A stretch of DNA of 64,000 nt, from assembly GCA_016859345.1 (NCBI GenBank), contig JADGDC010000378.1, positions 124,001 to 188,000 on the forward strand. Reading direction: 5' to 3'. How positions within the stretch are numbered: the stretch's first letter is position 1; each line of letters begins with the position of its first letter. Shown here one piece after another: positions 36,901 to 48,240 of this stretch. A program made the position numbers and the translations under genes. The notes below the pieces were generated by a model that did no database searches, was not told where the DNA came from, and worked only from the letters and a program-made list of their open reading frames with translations. The stretch comes from Istiophorus platypterus (Eukaryota > Chordata > Actinopteri > Istiophoriformes > Istiophoridae).

Positions 36901-39750
36901 CGAGGAAGGCTCCTCGCCTCGCCTTTTATTTTCTTCGTAGTATTATTTTGTACATATTTTGTATATGTTATTTTGGGGCTAGGAACTATGCGCATTGGGG
37001 AGAGCTCCTCACCCGCTCCCCTTCCTCCCCTGCAGCTCCCAGCGTTCCCCCACCTGACCATTAGGCAGCCCAGAGGCTCCACGATCTCGAGGACGGCTCC
37101 TCGCCTCGCCTTTTATTTTTTTCTTAGTATTATTTTTTATATATATTGTATGTTTTATTTTGGGGCTAGGCACCATGCGCATTGGGGAGGGCTCCTCACC
37201 TGCTCCCCTTCCTCCCCTGCAGCTCCCAGCGTTCCCCCACCTGACCATTAGGCAGCCCAGGGAGAGGCTCCACGAGCTCGAGGACGGCTCCTCAACTTTC
37301 CTTGTATTTTCTATATATGATTATTTTGTATATATTTTGTATATATTATTTTGGGGCTATGCAACATGGGCATTTGGTCGTGCTCCTCGTCCGCTCCCCT
37401 CCCTCCCCATGAGGTCAATGCATTCCTCCACCTAACCCGTCCAGGCTGCCTAGGAGAAGCTCAAAACACATGGGGAAGGCTCCTCACCTCGCCTTTTATT
37501 TTCTATATAGTATTATTTTTTTATATTTTGTATATACTATTTTGGGACAAAGCACCATGCACATCGAGGAGGGCTCCTCGCCCGCTCCCCTTCCTCCCCT
37601 GGAGCTCCCAGTATTCTCCAGCTTGACCATCAGGCAGCCCAGGGAGCGGCTACACGCACAGGGGGAAGGCTCCTCGCCTTTTATTTTCATATATTATATT
37701 ATTTTGTATATATTTTGTATATGTTATTTTGTGCTAGGCACCATGTGCATCTGCCAAGGCTGCTCGCCCGCTCCCCTCCCTCCCTTGGAGCTCCCTGCAT
37801 TCCCGTGCCCAACTCATCAGGAAGCACAGGTAGAGGATCCAAGCACACTGGAAAGTCTCCTTTCCTCCCCTTACATTCAGTATATGTTATTATTTTGTCT
37901 TTATTTTATATATATTTTTTATATATTATTTTTGAGCTGGGCTTCATGCACTCAGGGAGGGCACGTCGCCCGCTCACCTGCCTCCCCTAGAGCTTTCTGC
38001 GTTCCAACGTCTGACCCATCAGGCAGCTCAGGGAGAGGTTCCACGAGCTCGAGGAAGGCTCCTCGCCTCGCCTTTTATTTTCCTCATAGTATTCTTTTAT
38101 ATATTTTGTGTATATGTTATTTTGGGGCTAGGCACCATGTGCATTTAGCAGGGCTCCCCGCCCGCTCCCTTTCCTTCCTTGGAGCTCCCAGCTTCCCGCC
38201 TGACCCATACGCAAGCCTAGGGAGAAACTCCAAGCGCACAGGGAAGTCTCCTCGCCTCGCCTTGTTTTTTGCATATATTGTTATTTTGTATATATTATGT
38301 ATATATTATCATAAATTGTTTTGGTAGTGGCCTCCATGCGCATCGGAGAGGGCTTCTTGACCGCTCCCCTTCCTCCCCTGGAGCTCCCATCATTTCCCCG
38401 CCGGAAAGATCAGGAAGCCCAGGGAGAGGAACCACGAGCTCGGGGAAGGCTCCTCCCCTCATCTTGTATATATTTTGTATGTTATTTTATATTATTTAGT
38501 TGCTGGGTTCCCTGCACTTTGGGGAGGACTCCTCGCCCACTCCCCTCCCTCCCCTGGAGCTCCCAGCGCTCCCCCGCCTGACTAATCAGGCAGTCTAGGG
38601 AGAGGCTCCAAGCGCAAGGGGAAGGCTCCTTGCCTCGCCTTCTATTTTCTGAATATTATTATTTTTTACATAGTTTGTATATATTATTATTTTGGCATTA
38701 GGCACCACGCGCTTGGGGGAGGGCTCCTCGCGGGTTCCCCAGACTCCCTTGGAGCTCCCTGCTTTCCCCCGCCTGACCCATCAGGCAGCACAGGGAGAGG
38801 CTCCACGAGCTCGAGGAAGGCTCCTCTCCTTTCCTATTATTTTCTATATATTATTATTTTGTATATATTTTCTACATATTATTTTGGGGCTAGGTAATAT
38901 ATGCATTGTGCAGGGCTCCTCACCCGCTCCCTTCTCCCTGAAGCTCCCAGCGTACTACCGCCTGATCCATCACGCAGCCCAGGGAGAGGCTACACGCACA
39001 CAGGGAAGGCTCCTCGCCTTTTATTTTCTATATAATATTATTTTGTATGTTTTTGTATATATTTTTTTGCAACTAGGCACCATGTGTATCTGGCAGGGCT
39101 CCTCACCCGCTTCCCTCCCTCCCCTGGAGACCCCGGTGTTCCCCCGCCTGACCATCAGGCAGCCCAGGGAGATGCTACACGAGTTCGGGGAAGGCTCCCC
39201 GCCTTGCCTTTTATTTTCTATATACGAATATTTTCTATATATTTTTTACATATTATTTTGGGGCTAGGCATCATGTGCATCTAGCAGGGCTCCCCGCCCG
39301 CTACCATTTCTCCCCTATAGCTCCCAGCATTCCCCCGCCTGAACCATCAGGCAGCCTAGGGAGAGGCTCCAAGCGCACGGGGAAGTCTCCTCGCTTCCCC
39401 TATTTTTTTGCATATATTATTATTTGGTATATATTCTGTATATATTATTATATATTATTTCGGGAGTGACCTCCATGCGCATCGGAGAGGGCTCGTCGCC
39501 CGCTCCCCTGCCTCCCCTGGAGCTTGCTGCGTTCCCCCATCTGACCCCTGCGGCAGCCCAGGGAGAGGTTCCACGATCTCAGTGAAGTCTCCTCGCCTCA
39601 ACTTGTATTTTGCACATATTGTGATTATGTATATATTCTGAATATATTATTATATATTATTTTTGGAGTGGCCTCCATTCGCAACGGAGACGGCTCCTAT
39701 CCCGCTCCCCTTCCTCCCCTGGAGCTTCCATCGTTCCCCCGCCTGACAGA

Positions 39751-40544
39751 TCAGGAAGCCCAGGGAGAGGTACCTGAGCCTGGGAAGGCTCCTCCCCTCA
39801 TCTTGTATTTAATATATATTATGCTTTGCGTATGTATTTTGTATATATTGTTATATATTATTTTGTGGCAGGGTTCCCGGCGCTTTGAGGAGTGCTCTTG
39901 GCCCACTCCCCTCCCTCCCATGGAGCTCCCGGCGTTCCCTCGCCGGACCAATCAGGAAGTCTAAGGAGAGGCTCCAAGCGCAACGGGAAGGCTCCTCGCC
40001 TCGCCTTCTATTTTCTGAATATTATTATTTTTTATATAGTGTGTATATTTTATTATTTTGGGGTTAAGCCCCACGCGCTTGGGGGAAGGCTCCTTGCGCG
40101 TTCCCCAGACTCCCCTGTACCTCCCTGCTTTCCCCCGCCTGACCAATCAGGAAGCCCAGGGAGAGGTACCACGAGCTCGGGGAAGGCTCCTCCCCTCATC
40201 TTGTATTTAATATATATTATGCTTTGCGTATGTATTTTGTATATATTGTTATATATTATTTTGTGGCAGGGTTCCCGGCGCTTTGAGGAGTGCTCTTGGC
40301 CCACTCCCCTCCCTCCCATGGAGCTCCCGGCGTTCCCTCGCCGGACCAATCAGGAAGTCTAAGGAGAGGCTCCAAGCGCAACGGGAAGGCTCCTCGCCTC
40401 GCCTTCTATTTTCTGAATATTATTATTTTTTATATAGTGTGTATATTTTATTATTTTGGGGTTAAGCCCCACGCGCTTGGGGGAAGGCTCCTTGCGCGTT
40501 CCCCAGACTCCCCTGTACCTCCCTGCTTTCCCTCGCCTGACCAA
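39751..40544. repeat. Recent 396-398 bp tandem duplication (two B units)
   Basis: TCAGGAAGCC starts at 39751 and again at 40147. The two copies (39751-40146 and 40147-40544) are almost identical, including rare features such as TGCTTTGCGTATGTATTTTG and GGCAGGGTTCCCGGCGCTTT. The seam lies inside the dyad GCCTGA-N4-TCAGG, at GACCAATCAG|GAAGCC. The paralog at 21720-22130 has one copy. Confidence 0.9.
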
Positions 40545-43500
40545 TCAGGCAGCACAGGAAGAGGCTCCATGAGCTCGGGGAAGTCTCCTCCCCTCACCTT
40601 GTATTTTCTATATATTATTTTAGGTTTATATTTTTTATATATGTTATTATATATTATTTTGGAGCTGGGTTCCATTCGTTTTGGGGAGGGCTCCTCACTC
40701 ACTCCCCTTCCTCCACTGGAGCTCCCTGCGTTCCCCCGCCTGACAAATCAGGCAGCCCAGGGAGAGGCTAAGCGCACACGGGGAAGGCTCTTCATCTTTT
40801 ATTTTCTATATAATATTATTTTGTATATATTTTGTATATGTTATTTTGAGGCTAGGCACCATGTGCATCTGGCAGGGCTCCTCGTCCGCTCCCCTACTTC
40901 CCCTGTAGCTCCCTGCGTTCCCCTGCCCAACCCATCAGGCAGCACAGGTAGAGGCTCCAAGCTCTCCTCGCCTCCCCTTGCACTCTGTATGTATTATTAT
41001 TTTGTCTATATTTTGTATATATTTTTATATATTTTGGGACTAGGCACCATGCGCATCCAGCAGGGCCCCCCGCCCGCTCCCCTTCCTCCCTCCCCTGGAG
41101 CTCCCATCGTTCCCCAGCCTGACAGATCAGGAAGCCCAGGGAGAGGTACCACGAGCTCGGGAAGGGTCCTCCTCTCATCTTGTATTTAATATATATTATA
41201 CTGTTGGAATATATTTTGTATATATTATTATATATTATTTTGTGGCTGGGTTCCCTGCGCTTTGGGGAGGGCTCTTGGCCCACTTCCCTCCCTCCCCTGG
41301 AGCTCCCATCGTTCCCCCGCCTGACTAATCAGGCAGTCTAAGGAGAGGCTCCAAGCGCAAGGGGAAGGCTCCGCCTCGCCTTCTATTTTCTGAATATTAT
41401 TATTTTTTATATAGTGTGTATATATTATTATTTTGGGGTTAGGCTCCACGTGCTGCACGTTCCCCAGACTCCCCTGGACCTCCCTGCTTTCCCCCGCCTG
41501 ACCCATCAGGCAGCACGTGGAAGTCTCCTCCCCTCACTTTGTATTTTGTATATAATATTATTTTGTATTCATTTCGTATATATTATTATATATAATTTTG
41601 GGGCTGGGTCCCATGCACATTAGGGAAGGCTCCTCGCCCGCTCCCCTTCCTCCCCTGTATCTTCCACCGTTCCCCCGTCTGACCCATTAGGCAACCCAGG
41701 GAGAGGCTCCACGAGCTCGAGGAAGGCTCCTCGCCTTTCCTTGTATTTTCTATATAGTATTATTTTGTATATATTTTCTGCATATTATCTTCGGCCTAGT
41801 TAACATGTGCATTTGGCAGGGCTCCTCCTCCGCTTCCCTTCCTGCCCCTTGAGCTCCCGGTGTTCCCCCGCCTGACCATCAGGCAGCCCAGGGAGAGGCT
41901 CCACGAGCTCGGGAAGGCTCGCCTCGCCTTGTATCTTCTATATAAGATTACTTTAAATATATTTTTGGTATATATTATTTTGGGACTAGGCACCATGCGC
42001 ATCCACTAGGGCCCTCCGCCCGCTCCCCTTCCTCCCCTGGAGCTCCCATCGTTCCCCAGCCTGACAGATCAGGAAGCCCAGGGAGAGGTACCACGAGCTC
42101 GGGAAGGAATATATTGGAATATATTGGAATATATTTTGTATATATTATTATATATTATTTTATGGCTGGGTTCCCTGCGCTTTGGGGAGGGCTCTTGGCC
42201 CACTTCCCTTCTATTTTCTGAATATTATTATTTTTTTATATAGTGTGTATATATTATTATTTTGGGGTTAGGCTCCACGTGCTTGGGGAGGGCTCTCATG
42301 GGTTCCCTTACTCCTCTGGACCTCCTGCTTTCCCACGCCTGACCCATCAGGCAGCACAGGAGGCTCCATGAGCTCGGGGAAGGCCTCTCGCCTTTTGTAT
42401 TTTCTATATAATATTATTTTTTATTCATTTCGTATATATTATTATATATAATTTTGGGGCTGGGTCCATTGCACATTAGGGAAGGCTCCTCGCCCGCTCC
42501 CCTTCCTCCCTCTCATCTTCCACCGTTCCCCCGTCTGACCCATCAGGCAACCCAGGGAGAGGCTCCACGAGCTCGAGGAAGGCTCCTCGCCTTTCCTTGC
42601 ATTTTCTATATAGTATTAATTTGTATATATTTTCTGCATATTATCTTCGGCCTAGTTAACATGTGCATTTGGCAGGGCTCCTCCTCCGCTTCCCTTCCTG
42701 CCCCTGGAGCTCCCGGTGTTCCCCCGCCTGACCATCAGGCAGCCCAGGGAGAGGCTCCACGAGCTCGGGGAAGGCCTCGCCTTTCCTTGTATTTTTTCTA
42801 TATATGATTATTTTGTATATATTTATTCCATATTATTTTGGGGCTAGACAGCATGTGCATTTGGCAAGGCTCCTCGTCCGCTCCCCTCCCTCCCCTGGAG
42901 CTCCCTGCTTTCCCCTGCCCAACCCATCAGACAGCACAGTTAGAGGCTCCGAGCACGCGGGGAAGTCTCCTCGCCTCCCCTTGCATTCTGTATATGATAT
43001 TATTTTGTCTATATTTTGTATATTTTTTTATATATTATTTTGGGACTACGCACCATGCGCATAGGGGAGGACTCCTCACCCGCAACCCTTCCTCCCCTGG
43101 AGCTGCCAGTGTTCCCCCGTCTGACCCATCAGGCAACCCAGGGAGTGGCTCCACCAGCTCGATGAAGGCTCGTCGCCTTGCATTGTTTTTTATATATAGT
43201 ATTTTTTTGTATATATTTTGTACATACTATTTCTGTGCTAGGCACCATGTACATTTTTGAGGGGTCCTCCCCCGCTCCCCTCCCTCCCCTGGAGTTCCCT
43301 GCGTTACTCCGCCTTACACATCAGGCAGCCCAGGGAGAGGCTCCATTCGCAAGGGGAAGTATCCTCGCCTCTCCTTTCCTTCTTTATATATTGTTTTTTT
43401 TTGTCTATATTTTGTATATATTTTTTATATTTTTTTTTTGGGCTGGGCTCCAGGCGCATCTTGGGAGGGCTCCTCACCGCTCCCCTCTCCCTCTGGAGCT

Positions 43501-45434
43501 CCCCGCTTTCCCCCGCCTTACCCATCAGGCAGCCCAGGGAGAGGTTACACGCAGACGGGGAAGGCTCCTCCACTCCCCTCTTGCATTCTGTACACTTTAT
43601 TATTTTGTCTATATTTTGTATATATTTTTTATATAGTATTTTTGGGCTGGGCTCCATGCACATCTAGGAGGGCACGACGCCAGCTCCCCTGCCTCCCCTG
43701 GAGCTTACTGCGTTCCCCCATCTGACCCATCAGGAAGCCCAGGGAGAGGCTCCACAAGCTCAGGAAGGGTCCTCCTCTCATCTTGTATTTAATATATATT
43801 ATGCTTTTGGTATATATTTTGTATATATTATTATATATTATTTTGTGGCTGGGTTCCCTGCTTTGGGGGAGGGCTCTTTGCCCACTTCCCTCCCTCCCCT
43901 GGAGCTCCCAGCGTTCCCCCGCCTGGCTAATCAGGCAGTCTAAGGAGAGGCTCCAAGCGCAAGGGGAAGGCTCCTCGCCTCGCCTTCTATTTCCTGAATA
44001 TTATTATTTCTTATATAGTGTGTATATATTAGTATTTTGGGGTTAGGCTCCACACGCTTGGGGGAGGGCTCCTCGCACGTTCCCCAGACTCCCTTGGAGC
44101 TCCCTGGTTTCCCCTGCCTGACCAATCAGGAAGCACAGGGAGAGGTAAGAAGCTCGCGGAAGTCTCCTCCACTCACCTTGTATTTTGTATATATTATTAT
44201 TTTGTATTTATTTCATATATATTATTAAGTATTATTTTGGGGCTGGGATCCAGGCGCATCTTGGGAGGGCTCATCGCCGCTCCTCTTTCCCCCCTGGAGT
44301 TCCCCGCATTCCCCCGCCAGACCCATCAGGAAGACCAGGGAGAGGCTACACGCACACGGGGAAGGCTCCTCGCCTTTTACCTTCTATATAATATTATTTT
44401 GTATATGTTATTTTGGGCTAGGCACCATGTGCGTATGGCAGGGCTCCTCCCCCGCTCCCCTACCTCCCCTGGAGCTCCCTGCGTTCCCCTGCCCAACCCA
44501 TCAGGAAGCACAGGTAGAGGCTCCGAGCACACGGGGAAATCTTTCGCCTCCCCTTGCATTCTGTATATGTTATTATTTTGTCAATATTTTGTATATATTT
44601 TTATATATTATTTTTGGGCTGGGCTAAATGCACATCAGAGAGTGCATGTCGCCCGCTCACCTGCCTCCCCTGGAGCTTGCTGCGTTCGCCCGTCTGACCC
44701 ATCAGGCAGCCCAGGGAGAGGTTCCACGAGCTCGAGGAAGGCTCCCCGCCTCGCCTTTAATTTTCTTTGGGAGGGGCGGGGGAAACTGCCCTGCTTCACT
44801 TGAATGAAGCCCCGTTTCCCCTCTCCTTCTCCTCAGGAGGATGAGAGTTTCCTCCTGAGTGGGTAAACAGGTTCCACTGGTGAGAAGGGGTTCCTGGAGG
44901 GGAAGGTGCGAAGCCGTGCTAGGGGCTAAACGGGGTGCCGGGAGGAAGGGGAGCGGGCGAGGAGCCTTCTCCGTATGCGCGGATCCTCTTCCTCCACAGC
45001 TGAGCAACCAAAAGCCTGCAGACTTTTTCCACAGGACATGGTGGCCCTAAAAAAGGTTGAAATAAACGTTAACTGGAGGAGGTGGGGGGGAAGGAAAAGA
45101 AAAAATAAATATATGTATATATTCATAAAAATAAATAAATACACCCTTTTTCCCAGGTTTTTTCAGAGGTGGGAGGGGCGGGGAAAACTGCCCTGCCTCA
45201 CTTGAATGAAGCCCCGTTTCCCCTCTCCTTTTCCTCCCCAGGAGGATGAGAGTTTCCACCTGGGTGGGTGAAACGGTTCCACTGTTGAGCAGGGTTCCCG
45301 GAGGGGAAGGACAGAAGCCGTGCTAGGGCTAAACGGGGGGCTGTAGGGGTGAGGGGCTCCAGGGGGCCGGGAGGCAGGGGAGCGGGCGAGGAGCCTTCCC
45401 CGTGCGCGTGGAGCCTCTTCCTCCACAGCTGAGC

Positions 45435-45512
<78 letters not shown>
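45435..45512. repeat. (TA)n microsatellite in a truncated A unit
   Basis: About 78 bp of TA with one TTTA interruption, between TCCACAGCTGAGC and AAATAAATATGCCTCTTCTC. Same truncated-unit form as at 1133-1201, reversed. Confidence 0.9.
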
Positions 45513-45521
<9 letters not shown>

Positions 45522-46598
45522 TGCCTCTTCTCCCAGGTTTTTCAGAGATGGGAGACGCGGGGAAAACTGCCCTGCCTCACTTGAATGAAGACCCGTTTCC
45601 CCTCTCCTTTTCCTCCCCAGGAGAATGAGAGTTTCCACCTGGGTGGGTGAACAGGTTCCACTGGTGAGCAGGGTTCGCAGAGGGGGAGGTAAGAAGCCGT
45701 GCTAAAGCTAAACGGGGGCCGGGAGGCAGGAGCGGGCAAGGAGCCTTCACGTGCGCTGGAGCCTCTTCCTCCACAGCTGAGCACCCAAAACCCTGCAGAC
45801 TTTTTCCACAGGGCATGGTGGCCCATAAAACGGTTAGGATTAACATTAACTGGAAGTGGTGGAGGGGGATATAAATATATGTATATATTTATAAAAATAA
45901 ATAAATAAATAGACCGTTTTTTCTCAGGTTTTTCAGAGGTGGGAGGGGCGGGGGAAACTGCCCTGCCTCACTTGAATGAAGCCCCGTTTCCCCTCTCCTT
46001 TTCCTCCCCAGGAGGATGAGAGTGCCCACCTGGGTGGGTTAACAGGTTCCACTCGTGAGCAGGGTTCCTGGAGGGGAAGGAGAGAAGCTGTGCTCGGGCT
46101 AAACGGGGGGCGGGAGGCAGGGGAGCGGGCTTGGAGCCTTCCCCGTGCGTGCGGAGCCTCTTTCTCCACAGCTGAGCACCCAAAACCCTGCAGACTTTTT
46201 CCACAGGGCATGGTGGCCCATAAAGGGGTTAAGATTAACATGAACTGGAGGTGGTGGGGGGGGGGATAAATATATGTATATATATTTGTAAAAATAAATA
46301 AATAAATACACCGTTTTTCTCAGGTTTTTCAGAGGTGGGAGGGGCGGGGGAAACTGCCCTGCATCACTTGAATGAAGCCCCGTTTCCCCTCTCCTTTTCC
46401 TCCCCAGGAGGATGAGAGTTTCCACCTGGGTGGGTGAAACGGTTCCACTGTTGAGCAGGGTTCCCGGAGGGGAAGGACAGAAGCCGTGCTAGGGCTAAAC
46501 GGGGGGCTGTAGGGGTGAGGGGCTCCAGGGGGCCGGGAGGCAGGGGAGCGGGCGAGGAGCCTTCCCCGTGCGCGTGGAGCCTCTTCCTCCACAGCTGA

Positions 46599-46600
<2 letters not shown>

Positions 46601-46652
<52 letters not shown>
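46601..46652. repeat. (TA)n microsatellite in a duplicated truncated A unit
   Basis: About 52 bp of TA between CAGCTGAGC and AAATAAATATGCCTCTTCTC. Second copy of the 45435-45512 unit within the same A block, with a shorter tract. Confidence 0.9.
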
Positions 46653-46661
<9 letters not shown>

Positions 46662-47444
46662 TGCCTCTTCTCCCTGGTTTTTCATAGGTGGGAGACGCGG
46701 GGAAAACTGCCCTGCCTCACTTGAATGAAGACCCGTTTCCCCTCTCCTTTTCCTGCCCAGGAGAATGAGAGTTTCCACCTGGGTGGGTGAACAGGTTCCA
46801 CTGGTGAGCAGGGTTCGCAGAGGGGGAGGTAAGAAGCCGTGCTAAAGCTAAACGGGGGGCCGGGAGGCAGGGGAGCGGGCAAGGAGCCTTCCACGTGCGC
46901 TCGGAGCCTCTTCCTCCACAGCTGAGCACCCAAAACCCTACAGACTTTTTCCACAGGGCATGGTGGCCCATAAAACGGTTAGGATTAACATTAACTGGAA
47001 GTGGTGGGGGGGGGGAGATAAATATATGTATAAATTTATAAAAATAAATAAATAAATACACCGTTTTTTCTCAGGTTTTTCAGAGGTGGGAGGGGCGGGG
47101 GAAACTGCCCTGCCTCACTTGAATGAAGCCCCGTTTCCCCTCTCCTTTTCCTCCCCAGGAGGATGAGAGTTTCCACCTGGGTGGGTTAACAGGTTCCACT
47201 CGTGAGCAGGGTTCCTGGAGGGGAAGGAGAGAAGCTGTGCTCGGGCTAAACGGGGGGCGGGAGGGGTGAGGGGCTCCAGGGGAGCCGGGAGGAAAAGAAC
47301 CGGGCGAGGAGCCTTCCCCGTGCCCGCGGTGCCTCTTCCTCCACAGCTGAGCACCCAAAACCCTGCAGACTTTTTCCACAGGGCATGGTAGCCCATAAAA
47401 CGGTTGAGATTAACATGAACTGGAGGTGGTGGGAGGGCAGAAAA

Positions 47445-47491
47445 AAAAACCTGGGAGAAAAGGCGTATTTATATATATATATATATATACA

Positions 47492-47536
<45 letters not shown>

Positions 47537-47556
47537 GCCTTTTCTCCCAGGTTTTT
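47445..47556. repeat. Palindromic AT-rich repeat (perfect stem, (TA)n core)
   Basis: The left arm AAAAACCTGGGAGAAAAGGC plus GTAT starts at 47445; the right arm ATAC plus GCCTTTTCTCCCAGGTTTTT ends at 47556. They are exact reverse complements over 24 bases. The core is TA-rich with a central near-symmetrical TATACATATATGTATA. Same locus within the A block as 18174-18285. Confidence 0.92.
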
Positions 47557-48240
47557 CAGGGGTTGGAGGGGGCGGGGGAAACTGCCCTGCCTCACTTGAA
47601 TGAAGCCCTGTTTCCCCTCTCCTTTTCATACCCAGGAGGATGAGAGTTTCCACCTGAGTGGGTAAACAGGTTCCACTGGTGAGCAGGGTTCCTGGAGGGG
47701 AAGGAGAGAAGCTGTGCTCGGGCTAAACGGGGGGCGGGAGGCAGGGGAGCGGGCTTGGAGCCTTCCCCGTGCGCGCGGAGCCTCTTTCTCCACAGCTGAG
47801 CACCCAAAACCCTGCAGACCTTTTCCACAGGGCATGGTGGCCCATAAAGGGGTTAAGATTAACATGAACGGGTGTTGGTGGGGGGGGATAAATATATGTA
47901 TATATTTATAAAAATAAATAAATAAATACACCGTTTTTCTTAGGTTTTTCAGAGGTGGGAGGGGCGGGGGAAATTGCCCTGCATCACTTGAATGAAGCCC
48001 CGTTTCCCCTCTCCTTTTCCTACCCAGGAGGATGAGAGTTTCCACCTTGGTGGGTTAACAAGTTCCACTCGTGAGCAGGGTTCCTGGAGGGGAAGGAGAG
48101 AAGCTGTGCTCGGGCAAAACGGGGGGCGGGAGGCAGAGGAGCGGGCTGGAGCCTTCCCCGTGCGCGCGGAGCCTCTTTCTCCACAGCTTAGCACCCAAAA
48201 GCCTGCAGACTTTTTCCACAGGGCATGGTGGCCCATAAAA

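Larger units (their letters stand above)
28736..44768 (-). repeat. Family B tandem repeat block, reversed, longest copy
   Basis: About 80 units estimated from length; this is the fullest B block. Starting after the RTE, the first ~4 kb is colinear unit by unit with 51382-55400. Local duplications distinguish it: 32882-33999 (two copies of 559 bp) and 39751-40544 (two copies of about 397 bp). Units at about 29540-31950 are missing short stretches compared with 51900-53900. The block ends at CCTTTAATTTTCTTT next to GGGAGGGGCGGG of family A. Open frames of up to about 300 codons run through several units because many units are near a multiple of three and the AT-rich half is stop-poor on this strand; no protein family is recognisable. 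Confidence 0.9.
26407..46230 (-). repeat. Inverted arm 2 of the ~19.6 kb inverted duplication
   Basis: The reverse partner of 1-19600. It contains A block, deleted RTE, B block and the start of the next A block. It is better preserved than arm 1 over most of its length, but is itself short of many bases between about 29540 and 31950, where arm 1 (15900-17200) is the fuller copy. That reciprocal pattern suggests two error-bearing versions of one locus, not one derived from the other. Confidence 0.8.
44769..48240 (-). repeat. Family A tandem repeat block, expanded (9 units, reversed)
   Basis: Anchors on the minus strand lie near 45020, 45800, 46193, 46943, 47370, 47809 and 48208, with truncated (TA)n units near 45430 and 46595. 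Compared with the 6-unit block 26238-28469, this block repeats the truncated-unit/next-unit pair and contains a fused unit at about 46250-46600: its left part resembles the RTE-proximal unit, with CCCTGCATCACTTGAATGAA, and its right part resembles the truncated unit, with AAACGGTTCCACTGTTGAGC. The block ends at GGCCCATAAAA, where the RTE starts. Confidence 0.88.
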
